Assembly: GCF_000247695.1 (NCBI RefSeq)
Contig: NW_004624844.1
Coordinates: 1,269,957-1,333,956 of the forward strand
Reading direction: 5' to 3'
Length of the DNA stretch: 64,000 bases
Source of the DNA: Heterocephalus glaber
Taxonomy: Eukaryota; Chordata; Mammalia; Rodentia; Bathyergidae
Part shown: piece by piece, positions 48,014 to 60,137 of the stretch
Layout: every line of letters begins with the position of its first letter
Numbering within the stretch: the first letter of the stretch is position 1
The notes under the pieces: generated by a model
What the model saw: only the letters and a program-made list of their open reading frames with translations
Database searches by the model: none
What the model was told of the DNA's origin: nothing
Made by a program: the position numbers and the translations under genes

Positions 48014-50615
48014 ATTTTAGGCAATTTCCACGGTCACAAACTCTTCTCTTGGACAGTGCTGGTCTATAGAAATGAGGACACAGACCCGGAGCTCACAGTG
48101 TTACACCCTGTGCTTCTAACAGTGAACCTGAGTCACAGAGAAAGGGGTCCAGAGGAATATATTTTAAAGTTTTTCCAGAAAAGAAACTTTAATGTTGATA
48201 CTGTCAGTTTAACTTTGTGTGGCACTAGCCTGGAAGCATCATCAGAACTGGTCTCAGGATCACTGCCCTGAAAATTTTTAGCACCTGTACCTTGCACAGA
48301 GAATTACTAACACTTACTGAAAGACTGTTTTATCATCCACCCCTGTCAGAAAAATACGTCACCATAGGACAATTCTTTCTGAAGAAAATAAGTGGAATGC
48401 TATTAAAATGTAAGAAATAACCTTAGTTGAAATCTCAAGGGCATTCATAGTTCTACATTTATAAAATTATTCAATGTACATACAGAGTTCTTTTATATTC
48501 CAAAACCTTTTCAATGCAGAAAGGTTGTAAATAGATGTAATAAAAAGAGATGAATACCAGTTAAAGTAGATACGGTATGTCTGAAGAGAAAAAAGTTTTT
48601 AATAGTGATAGACTTAACAAGGAAAAATTCAATGTTTTGCTTTTCTGGAGTGGTTTATAACACATACCCAGTAAATAGGAAGATAATACATCCTTAATAA
48701 ATCATAACTCAGCCTCAATTTTTTGTTCACTTTCCTTAGAAGGACACTACGAAACAGCATTTTAAAATGGAGATATGAACAATAAATGTTCAGCATTATC
48801 TCTCTTACAGCAATATAAAATGCTCAAAAGTTTCAGAAGTTAGTTTCCAGGTGATGACAAGCGCTTAACTATCAAAGAATCATCAGCCTCGCCTGGAGGG
48901 CTGCTGCTGTCAAATTCAAGGTGCATGGGCAAAGATGAAGGCAATTTCATTTTTTAAACTGACTTTGAAAGTCTTCATGATATATGCACATTTCATGAAA
49001 ATGTGTGCTTTAGTATAATGGTCTTTTTTCTTTAGACAGATGGGACTTCTTTATGTTCTACATGATTATACCCCAGAACTTCAGACTTAAGATGTTTGTC
49101 ATAAATATAGTTAATCTATTATTTTATGAGGGATGCTAAGTCTGGCCTCCTGGATGTGGATAGATGAATGCCAAATTTATGATGTGCTTGTTATAAATGA
49201 TAGATGCTGCCAAAGCAGAAAACTATCATTTTCTTCTGCTTTCTTCAACAGCACAAGGTCCTGTTGTTTGGGAGAGGAAGGGGAGGAGAGGCAGTTAAGA
49301 AGACCTTGCTAGCTAATTGATGGAGTGAGTTCTGCGTGGCAGTCAGTGGAAACGAGAAATTGTCATTTGGAAAACTTGGCACCATTGGTAACAATACATA
49401 AAACCATGAAACACACAGGGGAACCTACAAAGATGATGAGACAAGGGTTTCTGTTTTATCTTTGGAAGAAAAATGCTTCGACACAATTGAAAATGCACTT
49501 TCATGAGGCAACAAGGTGACTACAAAAGCTGAACTGCAGCCCTTCTAGGGAAATTGCACTGATCTACCAGTTGCTAACAGCTTTGGGTTCACACCTGAGG
49601 AACATGCCACCATGAGGAAGCACCATGTGCTGAATACCAAATGAGTTGCTTTGAGGCATTCTGTCCCCTTTCCCTCCTTCTCCTGTCTTTTCTAACACTG
49701 AGATCTCGTCTCCATAGGTCATAGGAGTGGGTTAAACAAAACAATCTTCCTGTAATCAGTGGAAATCTTTAGATGAAATGGCTCAAAATGCTACTTAAAA
49801 TGTGGGCAGTGCCCAAGTCAACCCAACTGTACCTTCTCGGAGGAAGGGCAAGGCTTTTGGCATATTGGCGATGTCCTTTCCCAATGTTAACCTCTATCCC
49901 AGTGAGGATATTTGTCTATAGACATGCTAAGTCTGCAACTGCCAGGCTGAAGCTTTGAGAACAATTTTTATTTTGCATTTACCCAAAATGAGTGCTTTTA
50001 TTCAAATTTGCCCTTGAAAAACTTTGTAACTTCCAAACAAATCTTTGCTCTATTACATTTAGTATCACAGATATATATTGCACAGGAATTTAAGATTTGT
50101 CAGTAAAATGAAGCCTCATTGGCCCCTTCACTGTCACAGCATCTACCAAAACTATCAACAGCCAGCAGCTATCTGGAAGTAATACACAGTCCTACTCAAT
50201 AACTCTGAAACAAAGTCATTTAATAGTGCCCAAGCTTGCCCACTGGAGTATTGCATTTATTCTTCTACATCACAGGAGTTTCAAAGTATCAGGAATAGTG
50301 GAATAAGCATGAAACAGGGGGCCCTGAGTTCCTGTTCATTTCTGACTCTATTGTAATTGGGTTGTGCAGTCTTTCACATGCTGTGTCATCTTTCCAAGAC
50401 TCAGGATCTTCACTGGCACCATACTTTCAGGGGCAGCTTAAAGGTGGTGACTAAATCTTAATCTTTATATCCCTAATATCCAACATGGTAAAAAAAAAAA
50501 AACCAACAACTCCCATTAGATTGGCAAGCCCTTTGAGGGCAGAAAATATCTTTCTGTTCATTGTTGTACTCAGTATCTGGCAAACTACACATATATATTG
50601 TACCATAGTATAGAC

Positions 50616-50804
50616 CAGTGGTAGGAAACCTACGGCATGTGTGTTACTGTGTTTTTCTTTTAAGACAAAAGATGTCCATGTGTGAGTTTTTTCTAAACTA
50701 AAACCTCAATATTGAAGTTTAATTGCAGTGTTGGCACTTTTGATAAATAAGTGAGTTTGGGATTGCAGTTTGGGCACTCGTCTCTAAAAGGTTCGCCATC
50801 ACTG
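50616..50804. mobile_element. Short hAT-type element (189 bp)
   Basis: CAGTGGTAGGAAACCTACGG left end and, reversed, CAGTGATGGCGAACCTTTTA right end. 8-bp target duplications gtatagac (50608-50615) and gtacagat (50805-50812) differ only by two C/T changes. No transposase is encoded. Confidence 0.85.
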
Positions 50805-51030
50805 GTACAGATAATAACTGTATGTTGAGTGAATGAATAAACAGAGGTCACCTTTTTTGCATGAATAAAAAATAGATACTAATTTCAGCCCTGCCTATCA
50901 CAGTGTTGTTGAGAGGATCAATTGAAAACGTGTATGTGTGCACACCTGGTAAAGTGAACAGATTAAGGCCTTCCTATTGTTACATTTCACGGAAAACATG
51001 CTAATTGCTAATTCCATCGTGTTTGTTCTT

Positions 51031-51095
51031 TTCTTCCTTTTGGTACCAGGGATCGAACTTGCAAGGCATATGGCAGCAGTACTAAGCTAAATCCC
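51031..51095 (-). mobile_element. ID SINE with internal deletion
   Basis: TTGGTACCAGGGATCGAACT then a deletion, GTACTAAGCTAAATCCCC. 16-bp target duplication at 51015-51030 and 51096-51111 with two differences. Confidence 0.88.
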
Positions 51096-51875
51096 CATCA
51101 TGTTTGCTCTTAATTGCATTTATAAATATATCTGTGGCTTTTTAAATCATTCCCTATCTTTCCTCTGTTTAGAAAGCAACTGACTAAATGCTGTTCAGCT
51201 CTGAATAGTTTTATGTACTTTAAACTAGACATGTATTCTTCTCCAATGTGCTTTCTAATTAACATTCTAAAAACCCAGTAATAAAGGCCAGACATATGGA
51301 ATGTTAGGTTGACTATCATAATATTTTATTTTTAGGTTGACTATCACAATAGTTTGTTATATTTGAGAAGTAAAATTTTTCAAAGGCTCTATATTTTTTT
51401 GAACTTGTTGTAAGTAGTTAGATGCTGTCACAAAAGAGCCTTCAATTTGATGTATGCTGTATATTATCTCAGGGATGTGTACGGTTGTATGGCATTATGA
51501 CACTTGAACTCTGGGGAAAAATTTGGGCACAGTGTCTGGCCAATATGTTCCAGCCATCTTCCTGAAGCTGCCTAATGCTTGCTGTGTTTTGACCCCAATT
51601 CTCCCAAAGCACATTTCTCCTCCCTCTCACTATGTTTCGAATTTCTCCTGATGCACCATTAAAAGTTGGGGCAGATCCTAGGAGACCATAAAGCTGTTTT
51701 TTTGCATTTTACATTTAATTTGACCCTAACTTCTAAAGAGCGAATGAGACAGCTATTCTTACTCATCTAGCCTTAATGAAAATATTTAAATTAAAACATC
51801 ATGTAGCTATAATTCCTTAAAATAAATGAAATTCTTGCTATTGTAGTTTAAATCCATTTGGTTTACTAATTTGAG

Positions 51876-51903
<28 letters not shown>
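51876..51903. repeat. (CA)n microsatellite
   Basis: About 14 units. Confidence 0.95.
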
Positions 51904-51908
<5 letters not shown>

Positions 51909-54299
51909 ACCAAGAAAACTTTCCATGATAGCCTGAAAGTTTTATATATGTTCATTCCATTATGACAAGTCTCTTTGTATCGCAAAGACCCAGATACAAC
52001 TTGAGCCAAATTATGTCTCCAAATGTAACATAAAAGAGAGAAATGGTTGTCTCAAGTGTCAAAATAGCAGGGAAGAAGGCTTCCCCAGCTCTTGGAAGAC
52101 TGTTAGATCATATCTTGGAATAAATAATGTATGCTCTCAGGCAGAGCTGAGAGGTCATTTGGGGGCCCCTGGCTCCTTGTCAGGTTCTCTGAAATCATAC
52201 CTCATCTGCAGTGGTGCTCGGGGAATCCCAGGATGTGCTCTCCCAGCGGTTCCTTCCCTTAATACCTGGTTCTTCTCCTCAAAACTTGCTGTCACTGAAC
52301 AAGTCTCTGTTGCTAAGATGTTGATGCTAAAATATGAGACTGGGAATTGAATTAGTGAATCCTATGGATGTTGTGAATGCTTGGATATTTGAAATCTGGT
52401 AGCTCATTGAGCAACATTTCACTTTTCACTCAAAAACCTAGGAGTCATACAGATTCTACTCACACTCACTTTATAGGAGCTCTTCATTCAGAAGAAAGAG
52501 GCCAATGTTAGGGTATTTCAGTGCCATACGATTTGCTAGGCAACCATGCATTTTCACCATGACTGCTGCTCTAATATTTGGCTACTCCTTAGCGCTGATG
52601 CTGTCCACACCGAAACACTTCAGCTACTTAATGGCATAGTCACCATTCCCCTTCCCACCTGCTTCTTTGCTGCATTCCACTTAAACTATTCACAGAATAC
52701 TGGTGTTTGTGCCCTCTGTTTTTCTAAAATCAGTTTTATAAAAAGCTGACTCCAACAAAAATCTATAACTCTGACAGAGCTGCAGGAGCTTTTCATGGAC
52801 TTAGAAATAGGTAGTTAACAATACATTACACACTATTGTTTAGACTAGATTCCCATCTGATCAAATCTTCTAATTTTCCAACTTGAATATACTGTAAAGC
52901 ACATGATAATTCTTCTTTAAAACTATATTCAGTTGAAGGTGACAAAAGAATGTATATCCATATTTAGGAAGTATAATCCACTATATTTTTAAATAATATT
53001 ATCTTTCAACAACTTTGATGTTGCTTTTGTGGGTATAATAGAACACATAAAATATTTCACTACTATTGATACTTATATAAAACATGAAGAAACAAGTAAT
53101 TAAAATCATCCAATTAATGAGTTAAAAAATAAATTATACAGATTTTGAGATAAGATGGAAAATGAGGTACCTCCAAATATAAGTGATTTGCAGTATTTCT
53201 AGTCCAAATATGGACATTCTCATAGTGAGTGAGGCCAACACTGTTGGATCACAGGTACTACAGGGGATGGGTGGGGAAGTGGCCTAGAAACAGAGAATGC
53301 AAGACTAAATAAAGACCACCACATACTGCTAAAGAGATGTTGGAGTTGTGGTTGTTTTTCACCTCTCCCTACTCTCATCCCCAGGGCTCTTCTAGATCTT
53401 ACTTCTCTTTCCTTGTTTAAAGCACTGTTGTCCTTGTCCCTTGTGGACACCAGCTGCTTTCCAGGCAAAGATAACCAATTAATGTCTTTTAGTTTCACTG
53501 AACATTTGAGCATTAGAAGAAAAGCCTTGTCTTGCTAAATTTGGCTTTAATATTTGGGTACTCTATAGGTATAAGGGATGCTGTGATTATAACTTAGCCT
53601 CCTTTACTTGGATTTGCTATTTCCATACTGCTCTTTCCTTGATTCTATGCCTTATTCTTTGGGTCTTTTCATACTTCCTTTTCTGCTCATTCCTTTTACT
53701 ACTATCCCTAGAGCAAACCCAATTCACAAATAATAATATAACTTAAGTGAAACATTGTGTACATTTTGGAATGTTTTTAGTACCTACCAACTGTTCGGTG
53801 AGTTTAAGCCACAAAATAAGCTGAAAGACTGGAGTGACACTAACCTCCATTATTTTGTCCTTTTACTTATAAGTTCTGCTGGAGGTAAAGACCATAATTC
53901 AGGTAATAAAACCTTTTGGCAGAGTATTGTTCCATAGAGGCAATAATATTTTGTAGAAAATGAAACCAGGCAGGCAGTCAGGTAATTACGAATCCTGCTC
54001 TTCCAAACAGTATGTAACCTTTAGCAATCAACTGCCTCAACGTTTACCTTACCAGGCTTTGCAATTTTGTTCAAATGAAGACAATATGTGACACTAATAT
54101 CTGACAGATGTGGGTTAAAGATTAATAAGAACATATAGGCATATATGTATGTGTGTATGTGAAGTGCTAATGTAATAATCCATTATTTACTATCTGTTCA
54201 TCAGGTAACATGATTTAATGATTCTATCACAGGACGAATAAAAAATCTCCTGAGGAGTAGAGCTGCCCTTAGCCCAGAGGAGGTGACACAGCCCCCCTA

Positions 54300-54500
54300 C
54301 CCCCAATGAAATGAGAAGACACTTAAACAAGTCTCAAAACCAGACTTCCAATCACCTAAAGCAACCCCAAAGGGAAACAAGATGGAACACTCTGATACTC
54401 AACCACCTGGACTCCCTGAACTGGCAACAAAAGAGGATCTGGAAAAAATGAAATCAGAAATAATTTCTCAGAAGAATAAAAAATATTTATTACAAAATTT
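54300..54500 (+). mobile_element. Possible L1 ORF1-like coding remnant
   Basis: One plus-strand frame reads KTLKQVSKPDFQSPKATPKG, then LPELATKEDLEKMKSEI, before losing the frame. The charged, coiled-coil-like ATKEDLEKMKSE pattern resembles L1 ORF1 N-terminal regions. No start, RNA-binding domain or neighbouring L1 sequence is clear. A degenerate cellular retrocopy is the alternative. Confidence 0.3.
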
Positions 54501-54990
54501 GTCTGCTCACTCTTTCTAGGCTGCAGTGCTTTAGAAACCAGCATCTATAGGACCCAATTATTGATGGCCCTTTCCAACATAGTCCTCTGGATAGATTTCT
54601 GAACATTTTTTCTACACTAATGTATGTGCTGTTCTCCAAAGGCCCTGGAAGGCTATGGGAAAGCATTCTTATACATCCTCTTCAAACGCTACAAGTACTG
54701 GGGGGAACAGGAGAGAATCACAAGTGTGAGAGTGTTTCCTACAATGGAAAGGTCCCCAAAGAGAGCCAAACAGGAAAAAGGGACATGTCCTCCTCTTGTC
54801 CTGGACTAGACATCGTTTCTGAATTAGGCACAGAAACAACCAGATTTATCTATCAAGGGCCATAATAAGCAGATGTGAGCCTATTAAACATCCAAGAGCT
54901 TTTTTTCTTTCCATTGAATGAACCTATTCAGAAATATTGCAGATTCTATATTCAAGAAATAACAGACTCTTTCTTAAGAGTCACTTCCAA

Positions 54991-55187
54991 GCTGGGCATG
55001 GTGGCACATGTCTGTAATCCCAACACTCTGGGAAGCTGATGCAGAAAGCTTATAAGTTCTAGTCCAACCTGGGCAACTCAGCAAGACCCTGTCTCAAAAT
55101 AAAAAATATAAAAGTGAAAAAACTGATGATGTAGGTTGGTGTGAAGGTCCAGGGTTCAATGCCCAGTACCTCAAAAAAGAAAAAAAT
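54991..55187 (+). mobile_element. B1-ID dimeric SINE
   Basis: GCTGGGCATGGTGGCACATG B1 start, AGACCCTGTCTCAAAATAAA, then a degraded ID (GGTCCAGGGTTCAATGCCC) and an A-rich tail. Confidence 0.9.
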
Positions 55188-55837
55188 GGGTCACTCCATT
55201 AGTAGCCCATTTCCATTTACCTATAAAGTTCTGTTAATTCATAGCTTTGTAAATAGTTTCCTTAAAGTCTTTGAGTTCATTTGTAACTCTGAGAGGAGCC
55301 CTATAAATATACTTAAAAAAATCAAATCTTTTTATTATTTTACACATTTCCAGACCCATTTAGTAATATTACTTTCTCAGAAAACTTCACTCTTTTGCCT
55401 CTCAATCTTCATTTGCTAGGATAAGAGAACATAAAAGCATCTATTATAAACAACTTTAAGAATTCCTTCACTGAAAACATACACAGTACATACCAAACAC
55501 AGAAAGTGTAGAAAGGAATAGTAACTCAATATTTCAGATCCTTGTCCTGATTTTTGTTTAAACACATCGTGACCAAGGAGTCTCCACTTATTTTCATGCA
55601 TATATACTTATATATACATATTTATACACACACACATATATATACTTAACTGTGTATATTTCACAACATGGAATGGCAACATATCAAATGTTTAGATTCT
55701 GTGCAAACATATAATCCTTCCCGTGAAGGAAACATATTAATATTACAAAAAATAATCATGGAAGGTAACATGCAGGGACAGAGGGCAAGGGAATAGGGTG
55801 GAAGCAAAGAATGCAAAGAACAAAAAGTGTCATTGAC

Positions 55838-56000
55838 CTGATTTGTCAGAGCTGTTGCCTGTGATTGGAGTGATGGAGCAGCTGGGATTAGCCTTTGCGC
55901 TGTCCTTGGAAGAAACCATTTTGGGTTTATTTTTCGTTGCCTCTAGTGCTTTGACCTTCTTGGCATGTTTACTTCCTTTGTAGTGGGCCTCGGCCTGGCT
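55838..56000 (-). CDS. ZNF385B: ZNF385B internal coding exon (second half of a zinc finger plus linker)
   Basis: First visible coding exon of ZNF385B in transcript order. ZNF385 proteins are nuclear proteins with matrin/U1-type C2H2 fingers, a type linked to RNA or DNA binding; ZNF385B has been linked to p53-related apoptosis in B cells. On the minus strand an acceptor (tttgtag) precedes a frame starting SQAEAHYKGSKHAKK. These are the two histidines of a finger whose cysteine pair must be in the next upstream exon, outside the window. A Lys-rich stretch (ATKNKPKMVSSKDSAK) and a Ser/Thr-rich linker ending NSSDKS follow. The donor is TCAG|GTCAAT. The exon is 163 nt, starts in phase 0 and leaves one base (G), which completes GAA with the first two bases of the next exon. 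It is too short for a long reading frame to stand out. The paralogue ZNF385D is less likely because the downstream exons match remembered ZNF385B better. The exact match is from memory, not from an alignment. Confidence 0.93.
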
Positions 56001-57620
56001 CTACAAAGGAGAACAAATCAGGCTCATTTTTTGCTACTTAAAAAACACCACAATGGATGATCGTGCAGGAAAAAAATACATTCAGTCATAGGCACCACAG
56101 GCATTTACCACTCAGCACTTGACTACAGTTTTGGCATTGAATGAAGTGGTAGACCAAAATCTAAGACGTTTTAGCATATTGAACCCTTCTGTACAACAGT
56201 AGACATTACATGATTGGACAACAGAATTAGGGCAAAAGAGTGATAAAGGTGAGCTGTCAATTTGGGTCACTTTTCAGACATTTGTCTGGCAGCAGCTGCT
56301 TTGGGTGTCCTGCCCAAGCATGCAGACAGGGGGAAGATGACCTTCCACAAACATTTTCCTTCGGCAAAAATCCCTTCTGTATTGTATTTAATTTCCTCTG
56401 AGGTCTGCTCTGAGACCGACTGGTATGACAAGACAGCACGTTGAGTAGAAATTACAGTACATTTTGGAGATATCTACATGTACTCCATGCATCGTTTTGA
56501 TGATTCCAGTTCCAAAAATTGTATATAATGTGTGTCACAAAGTAGGTAGGGATCTTATCTCAGGTGTGATTCTGAAGACAAAGCAGTTAGTGTTAAATTC
56601 ATTTATACACAAAGCATATGTAGAACTGTGACTTCAATACTAGATCGAAAGGAGAAAAAGAGAGCAAGACAAAAGACAAAAACAAGTTACAACAAACTTA
56701 GAAAACATTAGTCAATTCACTGACACTTGGAAAATCCCCCCTCTGCCTAACCAAGGTTTTTATATTTTTTAGGTTTCTGGTATTAATGTATACAATAACA
56801 AAAGAATCTAAGCAAATTCACTTGAATTTCATCTTGAATAGACTGAAAAAAAAATAAACGTGCATTTGTTAAAAACAAAACAAGATAAAACATATATGGC
56901 ATATTGCCATAGTTATAAAATGAAATGAGTGATAAATCTGATATAAAACAAGATGAGTTTTTGTTAGAGGCTTTCTAAAGTAATGATAATTTTTATCATC
57001 ATGTTATATCAGTGTTCTTTATTTGGCTGCATGTGTTTGAAGATGGTGGGGCCAGGGAAACTTCACACAGATCTGAGGAAAGAAGTGTAGTGCAGAGACA
57101 TGAAAAGCTTAGTTAAAATGGCAGACACATATGCTATGGGAGATGCAGAACAAGAATAAAAGGAACCAGAGAGGAGTGGTATTAGTGCAGAAATCTGAGT
57201 AAGATTTGAAGAAAAGGAGACACATGAATTGGTAAGGAAAAGTACATTTCTGGTGGGAGAATTTGGGCCTGTGGAAAGGATTGATACTGCAGGGCCAGAA
57301 CCCAAGTGGTATGGCTAGAGACAGGTTTATATAGGCCTTTTGGTAGAATATCTGTAACAAGAGGTCAAGGAAACTGATGGGCTGCCTGTAGAACAAGATA
57401 TCAATGAGATGAAATTCTCAAGCAAATGTATACTGGTACAAATTTCAGTTGGGAGGATTTCTATGACAGCTACTTACTATGTGTGTTTTGGTTGAATATG
57501 AGAGAAAAAGAGTAAAGCAGCAAGGAGAGTGTGAGGTTCTTTTGGTAAAACCATGAGTGGAGAGTATGACTATAACAAGAAGTCCTAATTATGATGCTAT
57601 TATTGATTTCTTAGTTATTA

Positions 57621-57691
57621 TTTTTTCCGAGTACCAGGGATCGAACTCACTTTCCAGGCAGGCATGGTGCCAATGAGCTACATCCCCAGCC
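57621..57691 (-). mobile_element. ID SINE
   Basis: GTACCAGGGATCGAACTCAC..CAATGAGCTACATCCCCAG. Target duplication ttcttag(t/c)tattatt-like at 57608-57622 and 57693-57706, about one mismatch. Confidence 0.9.
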
Positions 57692-58599
57692 TTCTTAGTC
57701 ATTATTAATCCTGCTGCCCATTGCTTAAATGGAACCAATACACTGCTAACTACTAGGTGGGAAGCACTACTTCTGCATGCCACAAATAGACTAAGCCATC
57801 TCAGGTTTATTTTTCTGGGTTATTGGTGTGTTTGTTGACGTTGTGATTTATCTCTTTCTAGCTTACCAGGCACATGTTGTTCTGCTACCTTCGGACATCT
57901 AGCCATAAGTGGTTCGCAGAGATGGTGATGGTAAGCACCACTTCAATGCCATGTCACTTGCAGATGTTGCTGGGGGATAAACTTATCCTGAGTGCACAAA
58001 TGATGCTGATGAAGGTGTTCATGCCAAAAATTTGGTGGATCCAACCATAAGTGTCAAGGGTCAATCAGTGACTTAAGCACTATATCTATGTATTTGTTGT
58101 CCCCTCAGAGTGGGAGATTCATGTCACAGTCCGATTTTCAATGATCATTGGCCTTGCTGTGTTATTTTATGAGATGGGAGGTGGCAAACAATGTATTACT
58201 TTGGTAATAATGTAATCTAGAGATTGGTTGTATTTATGTATTACAACTAAAGATGTATCTGTAATTTCCCTAGTTTATAACCTCTGTCACCCAGGGTCTA
58301 TAAGTTTATACTGACAGTGTGTTGCCTCTAATTTCCTGAATATTTTTTGAGAGATATCTTTTTAAACCTTCATTGACTTGTAATTGCTCTTACTTTGCTT
58401 GTGCAGAGACTTCTCACATTGTTCTCAGTCAAGGCTGAAAAGAAAATAATCTCAGGGCAGAAAAAATTATAATATTAGAAGTCCTTTATTTATTAACCAA
58501 GAATGGTTAAATCTAGGTAATATAGTTGGATACTTATAAATTGAGAATATCAACAAATAAAAATGTTAAAATTGATATGTAAAGTGATAATAATAACAG

Positions 58600-58745
58600 T
58601 GAACATTATTGAGCACTGTTTTAGGCACTCATTGAATCACCATAATATCCTATGAGATGGCTATCATTATTAGCCAAATGAGAAATTGGGCATAAGAAGT
58701 TACATAATGTATCAAAAGTCACACAAGTAGGTAGAGAAACCATTT
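58600..58745 (+). mobile_element. MIR SINE
   Basis: ATTATTGAGCACTGTTTTAG, CCAAATGAGAAATTGGGCAT and AAAAGTCACACAAGTAGGTA. Confidence 0.75.
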
Positions 58746-59808
58746 CATAGATTTGAAATGCTTACATGTGTATTCTTGTTCAATTATATGCCCAGACATT
58801 TTATATACAAATATCTATAGTTAAGTTAACATTATAATTTTATCAGAGGTGAACAATTATACACAAAGAAAGCACACTGCTTTTAATAATTCACCAAAAT
58901 ATTACACCTTAAAACTAAAGAATTTCTACAAGTAGGAAATACCTACTCAAGTTTTGAAAAGTATACTAGCATAATACATTCGATCTGATCTGGTGAGTAG
59001 CTAAGAAAGTGCCAATTTTTTGGTATATAACAATTTTTATGAGATACCTGGACACCTCTCAAAACCTCATCTTTCCAAGTAAACAGTGCAATGTCACTTT
59101 AGTGTTCCTTTGGCTAAAGAAACGTGGTTCTCTAGTACAAGATAAGGAGGGTGTGATTTCCTCTTACAGTTTCCTGGCATCACTGTAGAAAGTTAACAGC
59201 ATCAATTAGCACTTGAGATAAAGTCGCAACTAAGTGAACACTTCACAGGATGCCAAGATGGAAAGAACTCTCCATAGCTGTGATCCATTTTCTCTTTGAG
59301 TTCTGTTGGTAGAGAGAAGGGGACAAGGGTCCTTAGCTTCCCCTGACTGTTGTTTGGGAAAAGTGGAGTGGAAGATAGTGGAAAAGACAGAGTGGCAGGC
59401 ACCACTCACTCACAGTTGACACTTTTCCTGTTCCCTGTGATATTCTTGGTAGTGGCACTTTGCTATCCTCAGTAAGTATCTGAGGCAGTGTCAACAGCTT
59501 CTACCTCCTGGGCAAATCTTCAAGTGAAACTGAGACACTGTTAAACAGAAACAAGATTAACCTGACTTCATTAGCTGGGAATCTCCTTAATCGAGGAGTG
59601 AAAGAAGCAAGGAAAAGAGCCAGAAAATCCACAAATAACAAGCGTAATCAACAATCATTCTCGTATCGCTTTGTTGGACAAGCCGGTCAACTTTACACCA
59701 CTGACTAATTGGCAGGCACATGGTTGTCCAGAAGGCTCTTCTCCTGAAGCACTGCCATATGCTGGCAGTGACCAAAGAAACATCTGGGCCAGAATTGCCA
59801 CAATTAGG

Positions 59809-59884
59809 GTTAGGGATGCAGCTCAGTGATAGTGTATGCTTTGCATGTGTGAGACCCTAGGTGTGGTTCCTAGCACCCCAAAAA
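59809..59884 (+). mobile_element. ID SINE, diverged
   Basis: GGTTAGGGATGCAGCTCAGT..GTGTGGTTCCTAGCACC. Confidence 0.8.
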
Positions 59885-59969
59885 GGGAAGGAAAAAAGTT
59901 CCTGTAAGGAATTGTCAGGATTAGAAAAGTTGCCGGAACCACCATCCTGACTTCCACGTGAGAATTCAC

Positions 59970-60137
59970 GGGCTGTGTATGATGGTGCATAACTATAATC
60001 CCAGCTACTGGGGAGGCCGAGGCAGGAGGATTGAGAGTTGGAAACCAGCCCGGACAATTTAGTGAGACTCTATCCCCAAATAAACATTTAAATGTGCACC
60101 CCAGGGGCACGCTGCTTGCCTAGCAGACACGAGGCAT
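59970..60137 (+). mobile_element. B1-ID dimeric SINE
   Basis: B1 (GGCTGTGTATGATGGTGCAT..GAGACTCTATCCCCAAATAA) and an eroded ID piece (GCTTGCCTAGCAGACACGAG). Confidence 0.8.

Larger units (their letters stand above)
20298..55837 (-). other. ZNF385B: ZNF385B large intron, 35.5 kb
   Basis: The exons at both ends share phase and reading frame (a split GAA codon), so this is one intron unless an exon I missed lies inside. It contains the SET retrocopy, the 157-bp local duplication, MaLR/ERVL LTRs and many SINEs, all listed separately. Stretches 20300-22030, 22200-23080, 23330-24120, 26700-28040, 30950-32930, 34030-35540, 35700-36740, 39870-40700, 43090-43890, 48020-50600, 51110-51870 and 51910-54290 hold nothing I can name beyond short AT-rich tracts. 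Confidence 0.85.

Noticed and set aside
57870..58070. Possible retrocopy (GGACATCTAGCCATAAGTGG and following)
   Set aside because: Some frames look coding-like, but no family was recognised and there is no poly(A) tract or target duplication.
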